A DNA stretch of 37,756 nucleotides, taken from NCBI RefSeq assembly GCF_003470665.1, contig NZ_QRJZ01000023.1, positions 1 to 37,756 of the forward strand. Direction: 5' to 3'. Below the pieces are notes generated by a model. The model was given only the letters and a program-made list of their open reading frames with translations. It was not told where the DNA came from and made no database searches. Origin of the DNA: Collinsella sp. AM17-1. GTDB taxonomy: Bacteria; Actinomycetota; Coriobacteriia; Coriobacteriales; Coriobacteriaceae. This document shows, in pieces, positions 1 to 6,651 of this stretch (within the stretch, counting starts at the first letter, position 1; every line of letters begins with the position of its first letter). Both the position numbers and the translations under genes were made by a program.

Positions 1-4
1 TCAT

Positions 5-46
5 GCGGACTCCAAACCGGACCTGATGGTCCAACTTTTTGTCCGC
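5..46. other. Nested stem-loop at window start
   Basis: An outer pair GCGGAC (5-10) with GTCCGC (41-46) encloses an inner pair GGACC (19-23) with GGTCC (28-32), followed by five T at 36-40. Read on the plus strand, the inner hairpin plus T run resembles a weak intrinsic terminator for a gene lying left of the window. It could equally belong to the palindromic repeat family that begins next to it. Confidence 0.3.
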
Positions 47-126
47 AGTCCCGTCCCGTTTTGAGCGTCCAGACTGGGACGCGCTTTCCGCCAGCGTGGC
101 TGCTGGGAAAGCATGTCCCAGATTGG
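46..126. repeat. Palindromic repeat, left copy
   Basis: Arms CTGGGACGCGCTTTCC (74-89) and GGAAAGCATGTCCCAG (106-121) are complementary at all but about two of 16 positions. A further CGTCCCG arm lies about 17 bases before the first GGGAC. The layout matches the tandem units at 1458-1694 on the other side of the next gene. The copy stops at the 3' end of the minus-strand gene. Confidence 0.6.
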
Positions 127-162
127 CAAGATGCGACGAGGCGAGTCGCCGTTCAGCGGCCC

Positions 163-1161
163 CTACAGCTCCACGTCGTTAAGCCATGCCGGCAGAGCGG
201 TCTGCCGGATGCCTGCCGTCTGCAGCTTTTTCGCGAGCATTCCTGCCGAGCGGACCTCGTTCATGGTAAAACGCAGCAGAGGGTGACCGTAGAGCGACAA
301 GTGCGCCTCGCGCTGTCGTTCGGCAACGAGCGCCTCGGCGGTGGTGCGTCCGGCCAGCATGGTCTGGTCGGTATATTTGATGAGTCCGTCGAGCTCGCCC
401 AGTGTGAGTTCCCGCGCCTGGCGTTCCCAGGCAAAGTCCGTTCGTATGGGCTTGGCCGAATCGAAGGGATCCGTCAGCTCGTATTGAAGCCAGTCGGGCG
501 CAAAGCCCGTCTCGATCATGACGGCTCGGGCGACCGATTCCCCGCCGCTCTCGGCGCGGGCGTCGGCATATCGAAGCGTTGTGAGAGCCGTACGAATCGC
601 GCGACCATTGCGGGCAGTCGCTCGTTGCTCAACGGCCTCCATCAGCTGTTCCGGCGCAAGGCCGAGCTTTGAGATCGCCGAATCGGCAATGGGCATGCCG
701 TCGGCAAAACCAGTTTGCAGCAGACAATCTGTGGCCGTTTGGATGGGCGGCGTTACCGATACGCCGGCTTTGCGTATTGCTCCGGCCGGCTCAATCTGGT
801 GTCGCTGAATATGTGCGCCCGGACGAGCCGACGGCTTTGTCGAGCTGCAAACATGCACGACGTTCAGGTGTCGCCACGAGACCTCGAGCCCCAGCAGGCA
901 AGCTGCCGAAAACGAGCAGAACGTCCAATCGGGATGGATGATCGCAAGGGCGCGGATAATCTCGCAATGGCGTTGCGCTCGGTTGAGTTCATCCCAGCGC
1001 GTTTTTCGCGCAAACAACCCCGGCATGGGCGAGACAACCGTGCCGCCGGTGCGCCGAAGGAGCGCTTTTCGGATCGCCGTGCTCGGGGGAATCAGACAGC
1101 GCCCCTCTTGTTCGGCTTGAGTGAGCAGTTGGTCGATGAGCTGGTCATTGCAATGGGTCAT
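163..1161 (-). CDS. DUF559/AbiEi antitoxin-like protein
   Basis: This is a 332-residue protein starting at an ATG with a strong AAAGGAGG site 9-10 bases upstream. The N-terminal third has the look of a winged-helix domain as in AbiEi-type (type IV) antitoxin-like proteins. The C-terminal part (about residues 190-310) has the pattern of the DUF559/Vsr-like nuclease fold: an ESGGES stretch, then TDFAWE, a GLIKYTD segment in place of the usual EFDGxxKY, then AEALVAERQRE. The acidic residue normally found before the conserved DG seems shifted (GELDGLIKY), so catalysis is uncertain. No toxin partner (AbiEii nucleotidyltransferase) is adjacent, so it is an orphan. The same palindromic repeat family flanks it on both sides, suggesting an accessory unit. 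The family assignment is recognition only; the function is unknown. Confidence 0.75.
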   Translation of the reverse strand: MTHCNDQLIDQLLTQAEQEGRCLIPPSTAIRKALLRRTGGTVVSPMPGLFARKTRWDELNRAQRHCEIIRALAIIHPDWTFCSFSAACLLGLEVSWRHLNVVHVCSSTKPSARPGAHIQRHQIEPAGAIRKAGVSVTPPIQTATDCLLQTGFADGMPIADSAISKLGLAPEQLMEAVEQRATARNGRAIRTALTTLRYADARAESGGESVARAVMIETGFAPDWLQYELTDPFDSAKPIRTDFAWERQARELTLGELDGLIKYTDQTMLAGRTTAEALVAERQREAHLSLYGHPLLRFTMNEVRSAGMLAKKLQTAGIRQTALPAWLNDVEL

Positions 1162-1216
1162 GAGCTACCGCCTCCTTTTGGGTAGCAAAAACGTATCAGC
1201 TGGAACTTGCCGCTCA

Positions 1217-1247
1217 GCTGACCAAAAGCTGACCAAAATCTAACCAA
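1217..1247 (-). promoter_or_regulatory. 11-bp direct repeats upstream of antitoxin-like gene
   Basis: Read on minus, three TTGGTYAG motifs recur at 11-bp intervals (plus-strand GCTGACCAAAA at 1217 and 1228, then TCTAACCAA at 1239). They lie 55-85 bp upstream of the start codon at 1161, where an operator or promoter is expected. A one-helical-turn period suits cooperative protein binding. Inference only. Confidence 0.4.
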
Positions 1248-1457
1248 GCAGGTAGATGACCTGCTTTTGGCGACATATTTCTTGTTTGAATCGGTGGGCG
1301 GTAATCGGCGACCGTGAACGGTGGCTGGATATGAAGTCTTGGTAAGTTTCGGGACGTGTACTTTTTGAAAAAGAGCATTCTATCTGCTGTTTTGTGTTTC
1401 TGGATCGCATATTTGAAGGCATGTGATAAGGGCGGCGGACTGTCGCCATGTATCTGC
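1248..1457. other. Non-coding gap, no gene seen
   Basis: About 200 bases without a convincing gene. The only structure is a small hairpin, AAGCAGGT (1246-1253) with ACCTGCTT (1259-1266). The open frames here lack ribosome sites and recognisable composition. Confidence 0.5.
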
Positions 1458-1694
1458 GGAAACTGTGACCCGGAATTGCCACTCGGAATGGGACGTGCTT
1501 TCCGGATCGCCCTTCAAGCGGAAACTACATCCCAGATTTCGGCTCCAAACCGGGATGTGCTTTCCCGGCGGCGTCTCTGGCGGAAATTGCACCCCGGAAT
1601 GAGCGCTCAGAGTGGAACATGCTTTCCTAACGAAGCCGCATGCGGAAACTACGTCCCGGATTCGATGCTCAGGACGGGATGCCGTTTCCGATAG
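1458..1694. repeat. Tandem 62-bp imperfect palindromic repeats (4 units)
   Basis: Units begin at 1458, 1520, 1582 and 1643 (periods 62, 62, 61). Each has a left arm GGAAANTRCRTCCCGGA, about 15 variable bases, a right arm GGGAYGTGCTTTCC, and about 16 variable bases. The two arms are mutually complementary at about 12 of 14 positions, so each unit can fold, and arms can also pair between neighbouring units. The period is not a multiple of three, so this is not a protein repeat. Another copy lies at 46-126. Confidence 0.8.
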
Positions 1695-1710
1695 AAACAT
1701 GGGGTGGAAA

Positions 1711-1744
1711 GCCTCCCATTTCTAATGTTCAAGAAATGGGAGGC
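1711..1744. repeat. Perfect 13-bp inverted repeat
   Basis: GCCTCCCATTTCT (1711-1723) is followed after 8 bases by its exact complement AGAAATGGGAGGC (1732-1744). There is no T run directly after it, so it is not a typical terminator. It sits at the right edge of the 62-bp array and may mark its boundary. Confidence 0.6.
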
Positions 1745-1849
1745 AGCTCATCGCGAGTCGGGGCCTTTTGTTTGGAGCGGAGGCAGCATCCCGGAATTCG
1801 GGCAATCCGGTGGACAGGGGCCGAGCGAGCGTCGCGCTAAGGATGCCAA

Positions 1850-1955
1850 GCGTAAAACCTTCAATGAACATAGCGTAAAAACTACATCCGCAACGGCGTA
1901 AAAACTACATTGGAAGTAGCGTAAAATCCGCATTGATAATGGCGTAATTTCGTAT
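1850..1955. repeat. 23-bp tandem repeat array (iteron-like)
   Basis: Units start at 1850, 1873, 1896, 1919 and 1942, an exact 23-bp period, each opening with GCGTAAAA (the last, partial one with GCGTAATT). The two middle units share GCGTAAAAACTACAT; the last 8 bases of each unit vary. The array ends immediately before the truncated ATPase-family pseudogene. The spacing resembles iterons or a protein-binding array, but no replication gene is nearby. Confidence 0.8.
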
Positions 1956-1960
1956 ATCGC

Positions 1961-2614
1961 ATGATCGCCCGAGCTTGCACACGGCCTTTTGCGAGCTCTT
2001 GCCATGAACGAGAGCCAGGCTGTCACGTACAAGACGCTCATAAAGGACGCCTCGTACGGTGGGCGGGTCCCGACGAGAGGACCATCGCTGCGTACCTGGA
2101 CCTCTTCAACAGGCTCAAGCTGACCGAGGACCTGTGCGGATGGGAGCCGCCCATGCGCTCGAAGGCCCGCGTTCGCGTGCGCCCCAAGCGCTACTTCTGC
2201 GACCCGTTACTTGCGGCGACGTTGCTGGGGGCTACCCCTGAGCGGCTGCTTGGCGATATGCAAACGTTTGGGATGCTCTTTGAGAACCTCGTTCTGCGCG
2301 ACGTGCGCGTGTTCCTTTCCACCTACGGCGGTGTCGACAACAGTGTCCATTATTTCCGAGATGAGAAGGGCCTTGAGGTCGATCTGATCGTTGAGCACGA
2401 CGGGCGCTGAGGAGCCATCGAGGTCAAGCTGAGCGATGCGAAAGCAGACGATGGAGCGAGAAATCTCAAGGCGCTGGAGAGGAAAGTGCTCTCCAATCCT
2501 GACGCCCAGAATGCCGCGCCGGCGTTTTTGCCGGTCGTGGTTGGAAAGGGGAGCATTGCCTACACACGCGACGACGGCGTGGCGGTGATCCCCGTGGCGG
2601 CACTTGGGGCGTAG
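1961..2614 (+). pseudogene. Truncated, broken DUF4143-type ATPase
   Basis: Only the C-terminal part of an AAA+/DUF4143-type ATP-binding protein remains. Recognisable pieces are NESQAVTYKTL (frame of 2004), DERTIAAYLDLFNRLKLTED, FGMLFENLVLRDVRVF, GLEVDLIVEHDGR and, after an in-frame TGA at 2408-2410, GAIEVKLSDAKADD through to a TAG at 2612. The family normally has a Trp at the TGA position (TGG to TGA). The NESQ piece lies in a different frame from the pieces on both sides, which implies two frameshifts (near 2000 and between about 2045 and 2080). The N-terminal P-loop domain is missing. The product would be non-functional. Confidence 0.8.
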
Positions 2615-2656
2615 TGTTTTTGCGGGCGTGCCGTGCTTCCTTTACCGAAAATCCAT

Positions 2657-2685
2657 TTGGTAAACCCGGTGCCCGTGGGTAAAAT
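2657..2685 (+). promoter_or_regulatory. Promoter for predicted small RNA
   Basis: A -35-like TTGGTA (2657-2662), exactly 17 bp, and a -10-like TAAAAT (2680-2685) predict a start near 2691. An inverted repeat, TTTACC (2641) with GGTAAA (2659), overlaps the -35 and could be an operator. Confidence 0.55.
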
Positions 2686-2690
2686 AAGGT

Positions 2691-2777
2691 CGACGGCAGC
2701 CCAAGTAGTGAAGAGCTGGGCAGCGCCGTTGCTTGGATTAAGGGGTCATCGCCTTAGCGGCGTCGACCCCTCTTTTT
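2691..2777 (+). ncRNA. Predicted structured small RNA, antisense to a small peptide gene
   Basis: About 87 nt from the predicted start to the end of a terminator. The 5' half folds as CGACGGC (2691-2697) with GCCGTTG (2726-2732), continued by GCCCA with TGGGC. The 3' half is an intrinsic terminator. There is no ribosome site or credible coding frame. Its 3' end is complementary to the last 24 nt of the 41-residue peptide gene on the other strand, and a read-through peptide mRNA would be complementary to the whole RNA. This convergent layout is the one seen in TxpA/RatA-like type I toxin-antitoxin loci. Expression is inferred. Confidence 0.5.
2741..2777 (+). terminator. Intrinsic terminator of the small RNA
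   Basis: AGGGGTC (2741-2747) pairs with GACCCCT (2765-2771), with an inner CGCC/GGCG pair and a five-base loop, followed by C and five T (2773-2777). The T run is only on the plus strand. Confidence 0.7.
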
Positions 2778-2879
2778 ATGCTTCGTATGCTGCTTGAGTG
2801 CCTCGGTAAGTCCGATAAGCGCCGTGAGGAGCGAGACCAAAGCGGTCAGGAGCTTCACAAAATCAGTCAGATCGGTCAT
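2754..2879 (-). CDS. 41-residue hydrophobic peptide with basic tail (toxin candidate)
   Basis: I do not recognise the family. The start ATG at 2879 has a GGGAGG site at good distance; an in-frame ATG two codons upstream is too close to that site. Residues about 7-28 are rich in Leu, Ala, Val and Ile with small polar breaks (FVKLLTALVSLLTALIGLTE). The last 12 residues are strongly basic (KHKKRGRRR end). This is the build of membrane-acting type I toxins such as TxpA, Fst or holin-like peptides. The 3' end overlaps the terminator of an opposing small RNA. A longer frame reaching 3119 exists but lacks a ribosome site. The AT-rich stretch at about 2935-2995 probably carries its promoter. It could instead be a small membrane protein unrelated to toxicity. 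Confidence 0.6.
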   Translation of the reverse strand: MTDLTDFVKLLTALVSLLTALIGLTEALKQHTKHKKRGRRR

Positions 2880-3137
2880 GGGCATCACCTCCCGTCGCAT
2901 GGAGGGCGCTGCCCGGCACATGGAACTGCCGTCAACAATAACCAGTCTATCAAACTGCAGCCATAAATACGAATATATGTTCGATAATAACAGCGACGTG
3001 ACCATCTCAAAGCGCAGCTTTACGCAAGGATGCCGGAAAGCTGCACTGTGCGATTTCATGTCCGCACGGGCGCCTATCTTTACGGCAATGTAGCCGCCTA
3101 TGTAGCAAGCGGCAGGCAACGGAGAAAGGCCCTAACC

Positions 3138-3959
3138 GTGCCAGCTAAAAAGACGCCGTGCATCTCGGCTATCGATACGACGAACTTTGCGCGCCAGATC
3201 GTGCTGGACTTTGAGTTTGCGCCGGTGCCAAAGCAGCGCCAGCGCCGTGGACTGCACAATGAGATTATCGAGGTCGGCGCCGTCGAGCTCGATTACCACG
3301 GCAACGTGATGGGCGAGTTCTCGCAGTTTGTGCAGACGGAATTTACCGAAGGCGTTGCGTTTCCCGTCCGCGAGCTTACAGGGATATCGACCGTGGACAC
3401 CGCGATGGCCGATCCGCTCTACACGGTGATCAAAAGGCTCAGCGATTGGATCGGTCGCTACTCCGCTCAGATAGTTTGCTGGAGCGGGACGGATCGTCGA
3501 CAGCTTTTGACCGAGTGCCAGGCAAAGCACATCGACCTTGCCGCATTTCCTTCGGACTGGGCCGACCTGCAGGCGTTTTACACCTCGATTATGGACGTGG
3601 GCAGCCATGGGCGCGTCTCGTTGGGCGACGCGGCGACGTGGTCTGGCATCGAGTTTGACGAGTCGACGGGGCACGCCCACAGCGCTCTGGCCGATGCGCG
3701 CGTGACCGCCAAGCTGCTCAAGCAGATGATGGACGGGGACTACCGCGTGAGCCCGCGCGCCCAGGAAGTCCGCCAGCGGTGGGGGATGGGCGAGCGAGCC
3801 CGGATGCGCCTTTCCGACAAGTGCCCCGGGTCGAGCGACCTGCTGCTGAAGCTGAAGGCGGAGGGGGTAGGCCTTTTGAGAACGCCATTCGGTTTGGCAT
3901 GGCAGCGCTGTAAGCGCGACTCCGCCCTGCTGTTTGAATCGAAGCGTCAATCAGTATGA
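3138..3959 (+). CDS. DEDDh 3'-5' exonuclease (DnaQ/KapD-like)
   Basis: A 273-residue protein of the RNase T/DnaQ-like exonuclease superfamily. Visible active-site motifs are Exo I LDFEF (D24, E26) and Exo III HSALADA (H181, D186); the HxxxxD spacing marks the DEDDh subtype. The N-terminal region NEIIEVGAVELD matches KapD/3'hExo-type single-domain exonucleases, and about 80 C-terminal residues lie outside the domain. It probably trims RNA or single-stranded DNA; the substrate is not evident. I chose GTG at 3138, with GGAGAAAGG upstream; an in-frame ATG at 3030 would add 36 residues unlike the family and has poor spacing. Its last 9 bases overlap the end of the converging gene at 3951. Confidence 0.8.
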   Translation: MPAKKTPCISAIDTTNFARQIVLDFEFAPVPKQRQRRGLHNEIIEVGAVELDYHGNVMGEFSQFVQTEFTEGVAFPVRELTGISTVDTAMADPLYTVIKRLSDWIGRYSAQIVCWSGTDRRQLLTECQAKHIDLAAFPSDWADLQAFYTSIMDVGSHGRVSLGDAATWSGIEFDESTGHAHSALADARVTAKLLKQMMDGDYRVSPRAQEVRQRWGMGERARMRLSDKCPGSSDLLLKLKAEGVGLLRTPFGLAWQRCKRDSALLFESKRQSV

Positions 3960-4403
3960 CGAGTGGCTCGGTCCGCCTACCTGCACTTCCGCAATCCCGC
4001 CCGCTGCACTCAGCAGCTCGTACTCCCTTTGGCTCCACTGACGCAGCTCGGCTGTGCGTACGGCGTCGCGACACAGGTCCAGAAACACCTCAGCGCCCTC
4101 GCAGAAGCGCTCGCGGGCAAAGGCTCCGGACCCGCTTGCGACACACGCGCCGTCGGCAAAGAGCTTCCAGCTAGACGGCTCGCGCGAGTCGTCTCCGAGC
4201 AGCTGAATCTGCAGTACGTGCGGATTGCCAGCAGCACAGAGTTCCTCCTCGAGCTTCTGTATGGTAAAGCGCATCTGGTGGGAGAGGCCGCTCTTCACCA
4301 AAGCCGAGGTGTAGCCGCTCGGCTCGTCTAGAAGATGCATTCGTTTTGGCTTGACGATCAGGTTGTGGAAATTGCGCTCGCTGCGCACGGAGAAATTGTC
4401 CAT
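3951..4403 (-). CDS. Hypothetical protein, 150 residues
   Basis: I do not recognise this gene. The start ATG at 4403 follows AAAGGAGT at ideal spacing; the frame stays open upstream to 4601 but without a better site. The protein is soluble-looking, starts with a basic segment (ERNFHNLIVKPKRMHLLDEP), has a central stretch LQIQLLGDDSREPSSWKLF and ends Gly/Ser-rich. There are no membrane segments and no obvious catalytic motif. It converges with and overlaps the exonuclease gene by 9 bases, so the two are unlikely to be an operon. Confidence 0.7.
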   Translation of the reverse strand: MDNFSVRSERNFHNLIVKPKRMHLLDEPSGYTSALVKSGLSHQMRFTIQKLEEELCAAGNPHVLQIQLLGDDSREPSSWKLFADGACVASGSGAFARERFCEGAEVFLDLCRDAVRTAELRQWSQREYELLSAAGGIAEVQVGGPSHSSY

Positions 4404-4619
4404 ACGGACTCCTTTCATCGATGTTGGCAGGGCCACCGTGCCTCTTGGCCGGTTGGCGTCGGGATCGTGGAGCCAACTCTCTACCCCGACTCTGGATAAA
4501 ACGCGCCCGCTCCTTGCGGGCAAGAGGAAGTCTATCAACGTGTACGGACAGAAATCAAGCGCCATCCGCGAAATGACGAGCGGACTGCGTTGGTTTCCCA
4601 AGTGATTATTCGGCTTTCA

Positions 4620-4699
4620 TCCGGAAAAGTGTCGAAATAGGCACCTTAAAACTTCGGAAAAGTGTCAAATTCGATAGGCAAATTATCCGGAAAAGTGTA
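4620..4699. repeat. 33-bp tandem repeat array (3 units)
   Basis: TYCGGAAAAGTGT recurs at 4620, 4653 and 4686, an exact 33-bp period. The intervening 20 bases vary but stay AT-rich. It lies between the hypothetical gene and the terminator of the membrane-protein gene, with no coding function visible. It resembles the 23-bp array at 1850 in form but not in sequence. Confidence 0.7.
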
Positions 4700-4708
4700 G
4701 CTGGATGA

Positions 4709-4735
4709 CAAAACAGCACTTAGAAGCCAGTGCTG
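4709..4735 (-). terminator. Terminator of the membrane-protein gene
   Basis: On minus, CAGCACT (4735-4729) and AGTGCTG (4720-4714) form a perfect 7-bp stem with an 8-base loop, followed by TTTT. It lies 34 bases after the stop codon of the minus-strand gene at 4769. Confidence 0.7.
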
Positions 4736-4768
4736 GATGCGGGATCCTGCGGTCGCCTTCAGCTCTCG

Positions 4769-5755
4769 CTACTCATCGTCTCCGTCGTTGGGGTCGCCTT
4801 TGAGGGTGTTGATGTCCAGGTGCTGGTTGTCGTCCTCTTTTTGCTGGGTCTCCGACTCCGCCTGGGTGGGGCCGCGGAACAGCTGGAATCCCTCAAACGC
4901 AATGACGCCGAGCAGGGCAATGACAATGACGATAAAGGCAACCTTGACTGCCTGCGGAAATTCCGAGAAACGCAGCGCCTTTTCCTCGGCGTAATAATCG
5001 GCGAAGCGCTCTTCGCCCGTGCTTTTGGTATACGCCGGCGCGGACGCGGCCTCCGGGTCATATTCCGGTGCAGGCGTGGCGGCGTACGGATCGTTGAGAT
5101 AATCGCTCGATGTGGTGCCATAATCCTCGGTCTCGATGCGACCGGCGTCAGCATAGCCATCGGAATAATCGGAATATGCCGCACCGCCCTCATAGCCCGC
5201 GGCGCTCGTGTTGGCGGCAAAAAGCGGGTTAACTGGAACGTCGAGCGCCGGCATGCCGGTAGAGGTCTCATCCAGATCGGCTGCAGCCCAGGAATCGTAG
5301 GCAACCTGATGGGCAACGGGCTCATCGAGCCTTGTGACCGGAGGCTTGCGTGCCGCAGGAACAGGCAACTGCTGGGCGCTGTACATAACGGTGCTGTCGG
5401 GCGATTTGCTCTGCGTCGCCGCAGCGAGAAACGCCGCCGTCTCGGACGGGTCGCTTGCGGGGCGGGGAGTGGGCGTGGGCGCCGAAGTGGGTGTGGGCGC
5501 AGACGCGGGCGTCGAAACAGGCGACTGCGCAGGAGCCGGCGCAGATGCGGGCTTAGGCGCAAGTGCGGGATTGGGGCTTGACGGGCGAGCCCCGCCGCCC
5601 ATGAGTTCGTCGGCGGTCCACGGGCGATCATCCATCACGTCGTCAAGGCTCAGCGAAAACAAGTCGTCTTCACCCTCATCGAACATGCGGTGCACATGTC
5701 CACCAATTGCCGGAATCAATCCGCGACCGGTGCACGATGCCTTGCTCAACGCCAT
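4769..5755 (-). CDS. Pro/Ala-rich single-pass membrane protein, unknown function
   Basis: 328 residues from the ATG at 5755, preceded by AAAGGGTGG. The order is a short N-terminal segment with Cys8 and His20/His22, an acidic patch (FDEGEDDLFSLSLDDVMDD, about 25-43), a low-complexity Pro/Ala/Thr linker (about 56-105), a Tyr/Asp/Ala-rich region (about 185-245), one hydrophobic helix (about 270-293, VKVAFIVIVIALLGVIAFEG) and a short acidic tail. There is no signal peptide. The long N-terminal part probably stays in the cytoplasm, with the helix anchoring near the C-terminus. I recognise no family; such proteins are often cell-envelope or division-associated, but that is speculation. Transcribed alone: promoter at 5790, terminator at 4709. 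Confidence 0.75.
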   Translation of the reverse strand: MALSKASCTGRGLIPAIGGHVHRMFDEGEDDLFSLSLDDVMDDRPWTADELMGGGARPSSPNPALAPKPASAPAPAQSPVSTPASAPTPTSAPTPTPRPASDPSETAAFLAAATQSKSPDSTVMYSAQQLPVPAARKPPVTRLDEPVAHQVAYDSWAAADLDETSTGMPALDVPVNPLFAANTSAAGYEGGAAYSDYSDGYADAGRIETEDYGTTSSDYLNDPYAATPAPEYDPEAASAPAYTKSTGEERFADYYAEEKALRFSEFPQAVKVAFIVIVIALLGVIAFEGFQLFRGPTQAESETQQKEDDNQHLDINTLKGDPNDGDDE

Positions 5756-5789
5756 TCTGTTCCACCCTTTCGAAATACTAATGACATCG

Positions 5790-5795
5790 ATTATA
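5790..5795 (-). promoter_or_regulatory. -10 element before the membrane-protein gene
   Basis: A perfect TATAAT is read on minus (5795-5790), about 35 bases before the ATG at 5755. No good -35 lies 17 bp upstream, so activation or a relaxed -35 is possible. Confidence 0.4.
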
Positions 5796-5878
5796 TGGAA
5801 CTTCCCAAGCGGCTCGGTCTTGGATTCATGCTTTCCAGAACTCGCGCCCAAAAGGGGAGGGGCAATCCAGGTGAGTGC

Positions 5879-6532
5879 CTACTTGTCGCCTGCTGCCGCC
5901 TTGGCCTCATTGAGGTAGCTATAGAAGCTGTATTTGGAGATGCCAAAGAACTCGCAGGCGCGCTCGCTCGACTTGGAAATGAGGAAGGCGCCGCGACGGT
6001 CGAGGTAGCCGATGGCGCGAATGCGCTCATCTTTGGTCATAAGTGCCGCGGGCTTGCCCACAAACTGCTCGCACTCGTGCAGCAGGTCCTCGAGCAGGTC
6101 ACCGATGTTCTTGGTAATGGGCTCGGGCTCGGTATAGCCCGTGCCGCCGGTGCCGGTAAAGGCGTCGAGCGAACGCTCAAAAGCCTTCATAAGCGTAATG
6201 TCAAAGTTGATGCCCAAAATGCCGACGGGCTTGCCCTCGTCGTTGCGGATAAAGATGGTCGAGGACTTGAGCAGCTTGCCGTCGGTGGTTTTGGTGAGGT
6301 ACGGCTCGCGGTCGTGCACGTCGGTGGTGCCCTCGTGCATGGACTCAAACACAATATGGCTGGGGCCGTCACCCAGTTTGCGCCCGCTGACGTGGCCGTT
6401 TTCGATCACCACGATGGAGTGGTCCACGTCCTCGGTCTCCAGATCGTGGACGACGACTTCGCAGTTGGGACCAAATTGGAGCGCCAGACCGTGTGCGAGG
6501 CGCTTATAAAACTCAATCTGTGCGGGGGTCAT
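5879..6532 (-). CDS. YheO/DauR-type PAS plus helix-turn-helix regulator
   Basis: 217 residues from the ATG at 6532 (AGGAAGG five bases upstream); a GTG at 6562 is possible but has no ribosome site. The N-terminal half is a YheO-like PAS domain (LALQFGPNCEVVVHDLE, then IVVIENGHVSGRKLGDG, then GILGINFDITLM). The C-terminal half ends in the DauR-like helix-turn-helix (RIRAIGYLDRRGAFLISKS, then FFGISKYSFYSYLNEA). It is divergent from ygeX across an intergenic region carrying two matching palindromes, so it is the likely ligand-responsive regulator of the diaminopropionate/purine genes. The ligand is not visible from sequence. Confidence 0.85.
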   Translation of the reverse strand: MTPAQIEFYKRLAHGLALQFGPNCEVVVHDLETEDVDHSIVVIENGHVSGRKLGDGPSHIVFESMHEGTTDVHDREPYLTKTTDGKLLKSSTIFIRNDEGKPVGILGINFDITLMKAFERSLDAFTGTGGTGYTEPEPITKNIGDLLEDLLHECEQFVGKPAALMTKDERIRAIGYLDRRGAFLISKSSERACEFFGISKYSFYSYLNEAKAAAGDK

Positions 6533-6651
6533 GGGTGCCTTCCTAAAAATTAGTTTGGGCACACTTTGCCATAAACCACACTTGTTCGCAAATAACGAAG
6601 GCGTCGCTGCGTTATGCGACCGTTCGGCGGCGAAAAAGTACCGATTACGGC

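Noticed and set aside
1458..1694. CRISPR array
   Set aside because: The conserved part is two complementary arms with degenerate copies rather than one invariant repeat, spacers are 15-17 bases, and there are no cas genes.
2408..2410. In-frame TGA as a selenocysteine codon, given the selenium genes in the window
   Set aside because: The position is Trp in related ATPases, the gene has other frameshifts and a lost N-terminus, and I saw no bacterial SECIS-like hairpin just downstream.
2754..3119. 121-residue version of the small peptide gene
   Set aside because: The upstream start has no ribosome site and the extra N-terminus is not protein-like; the ATG at 2879 has a strong site.
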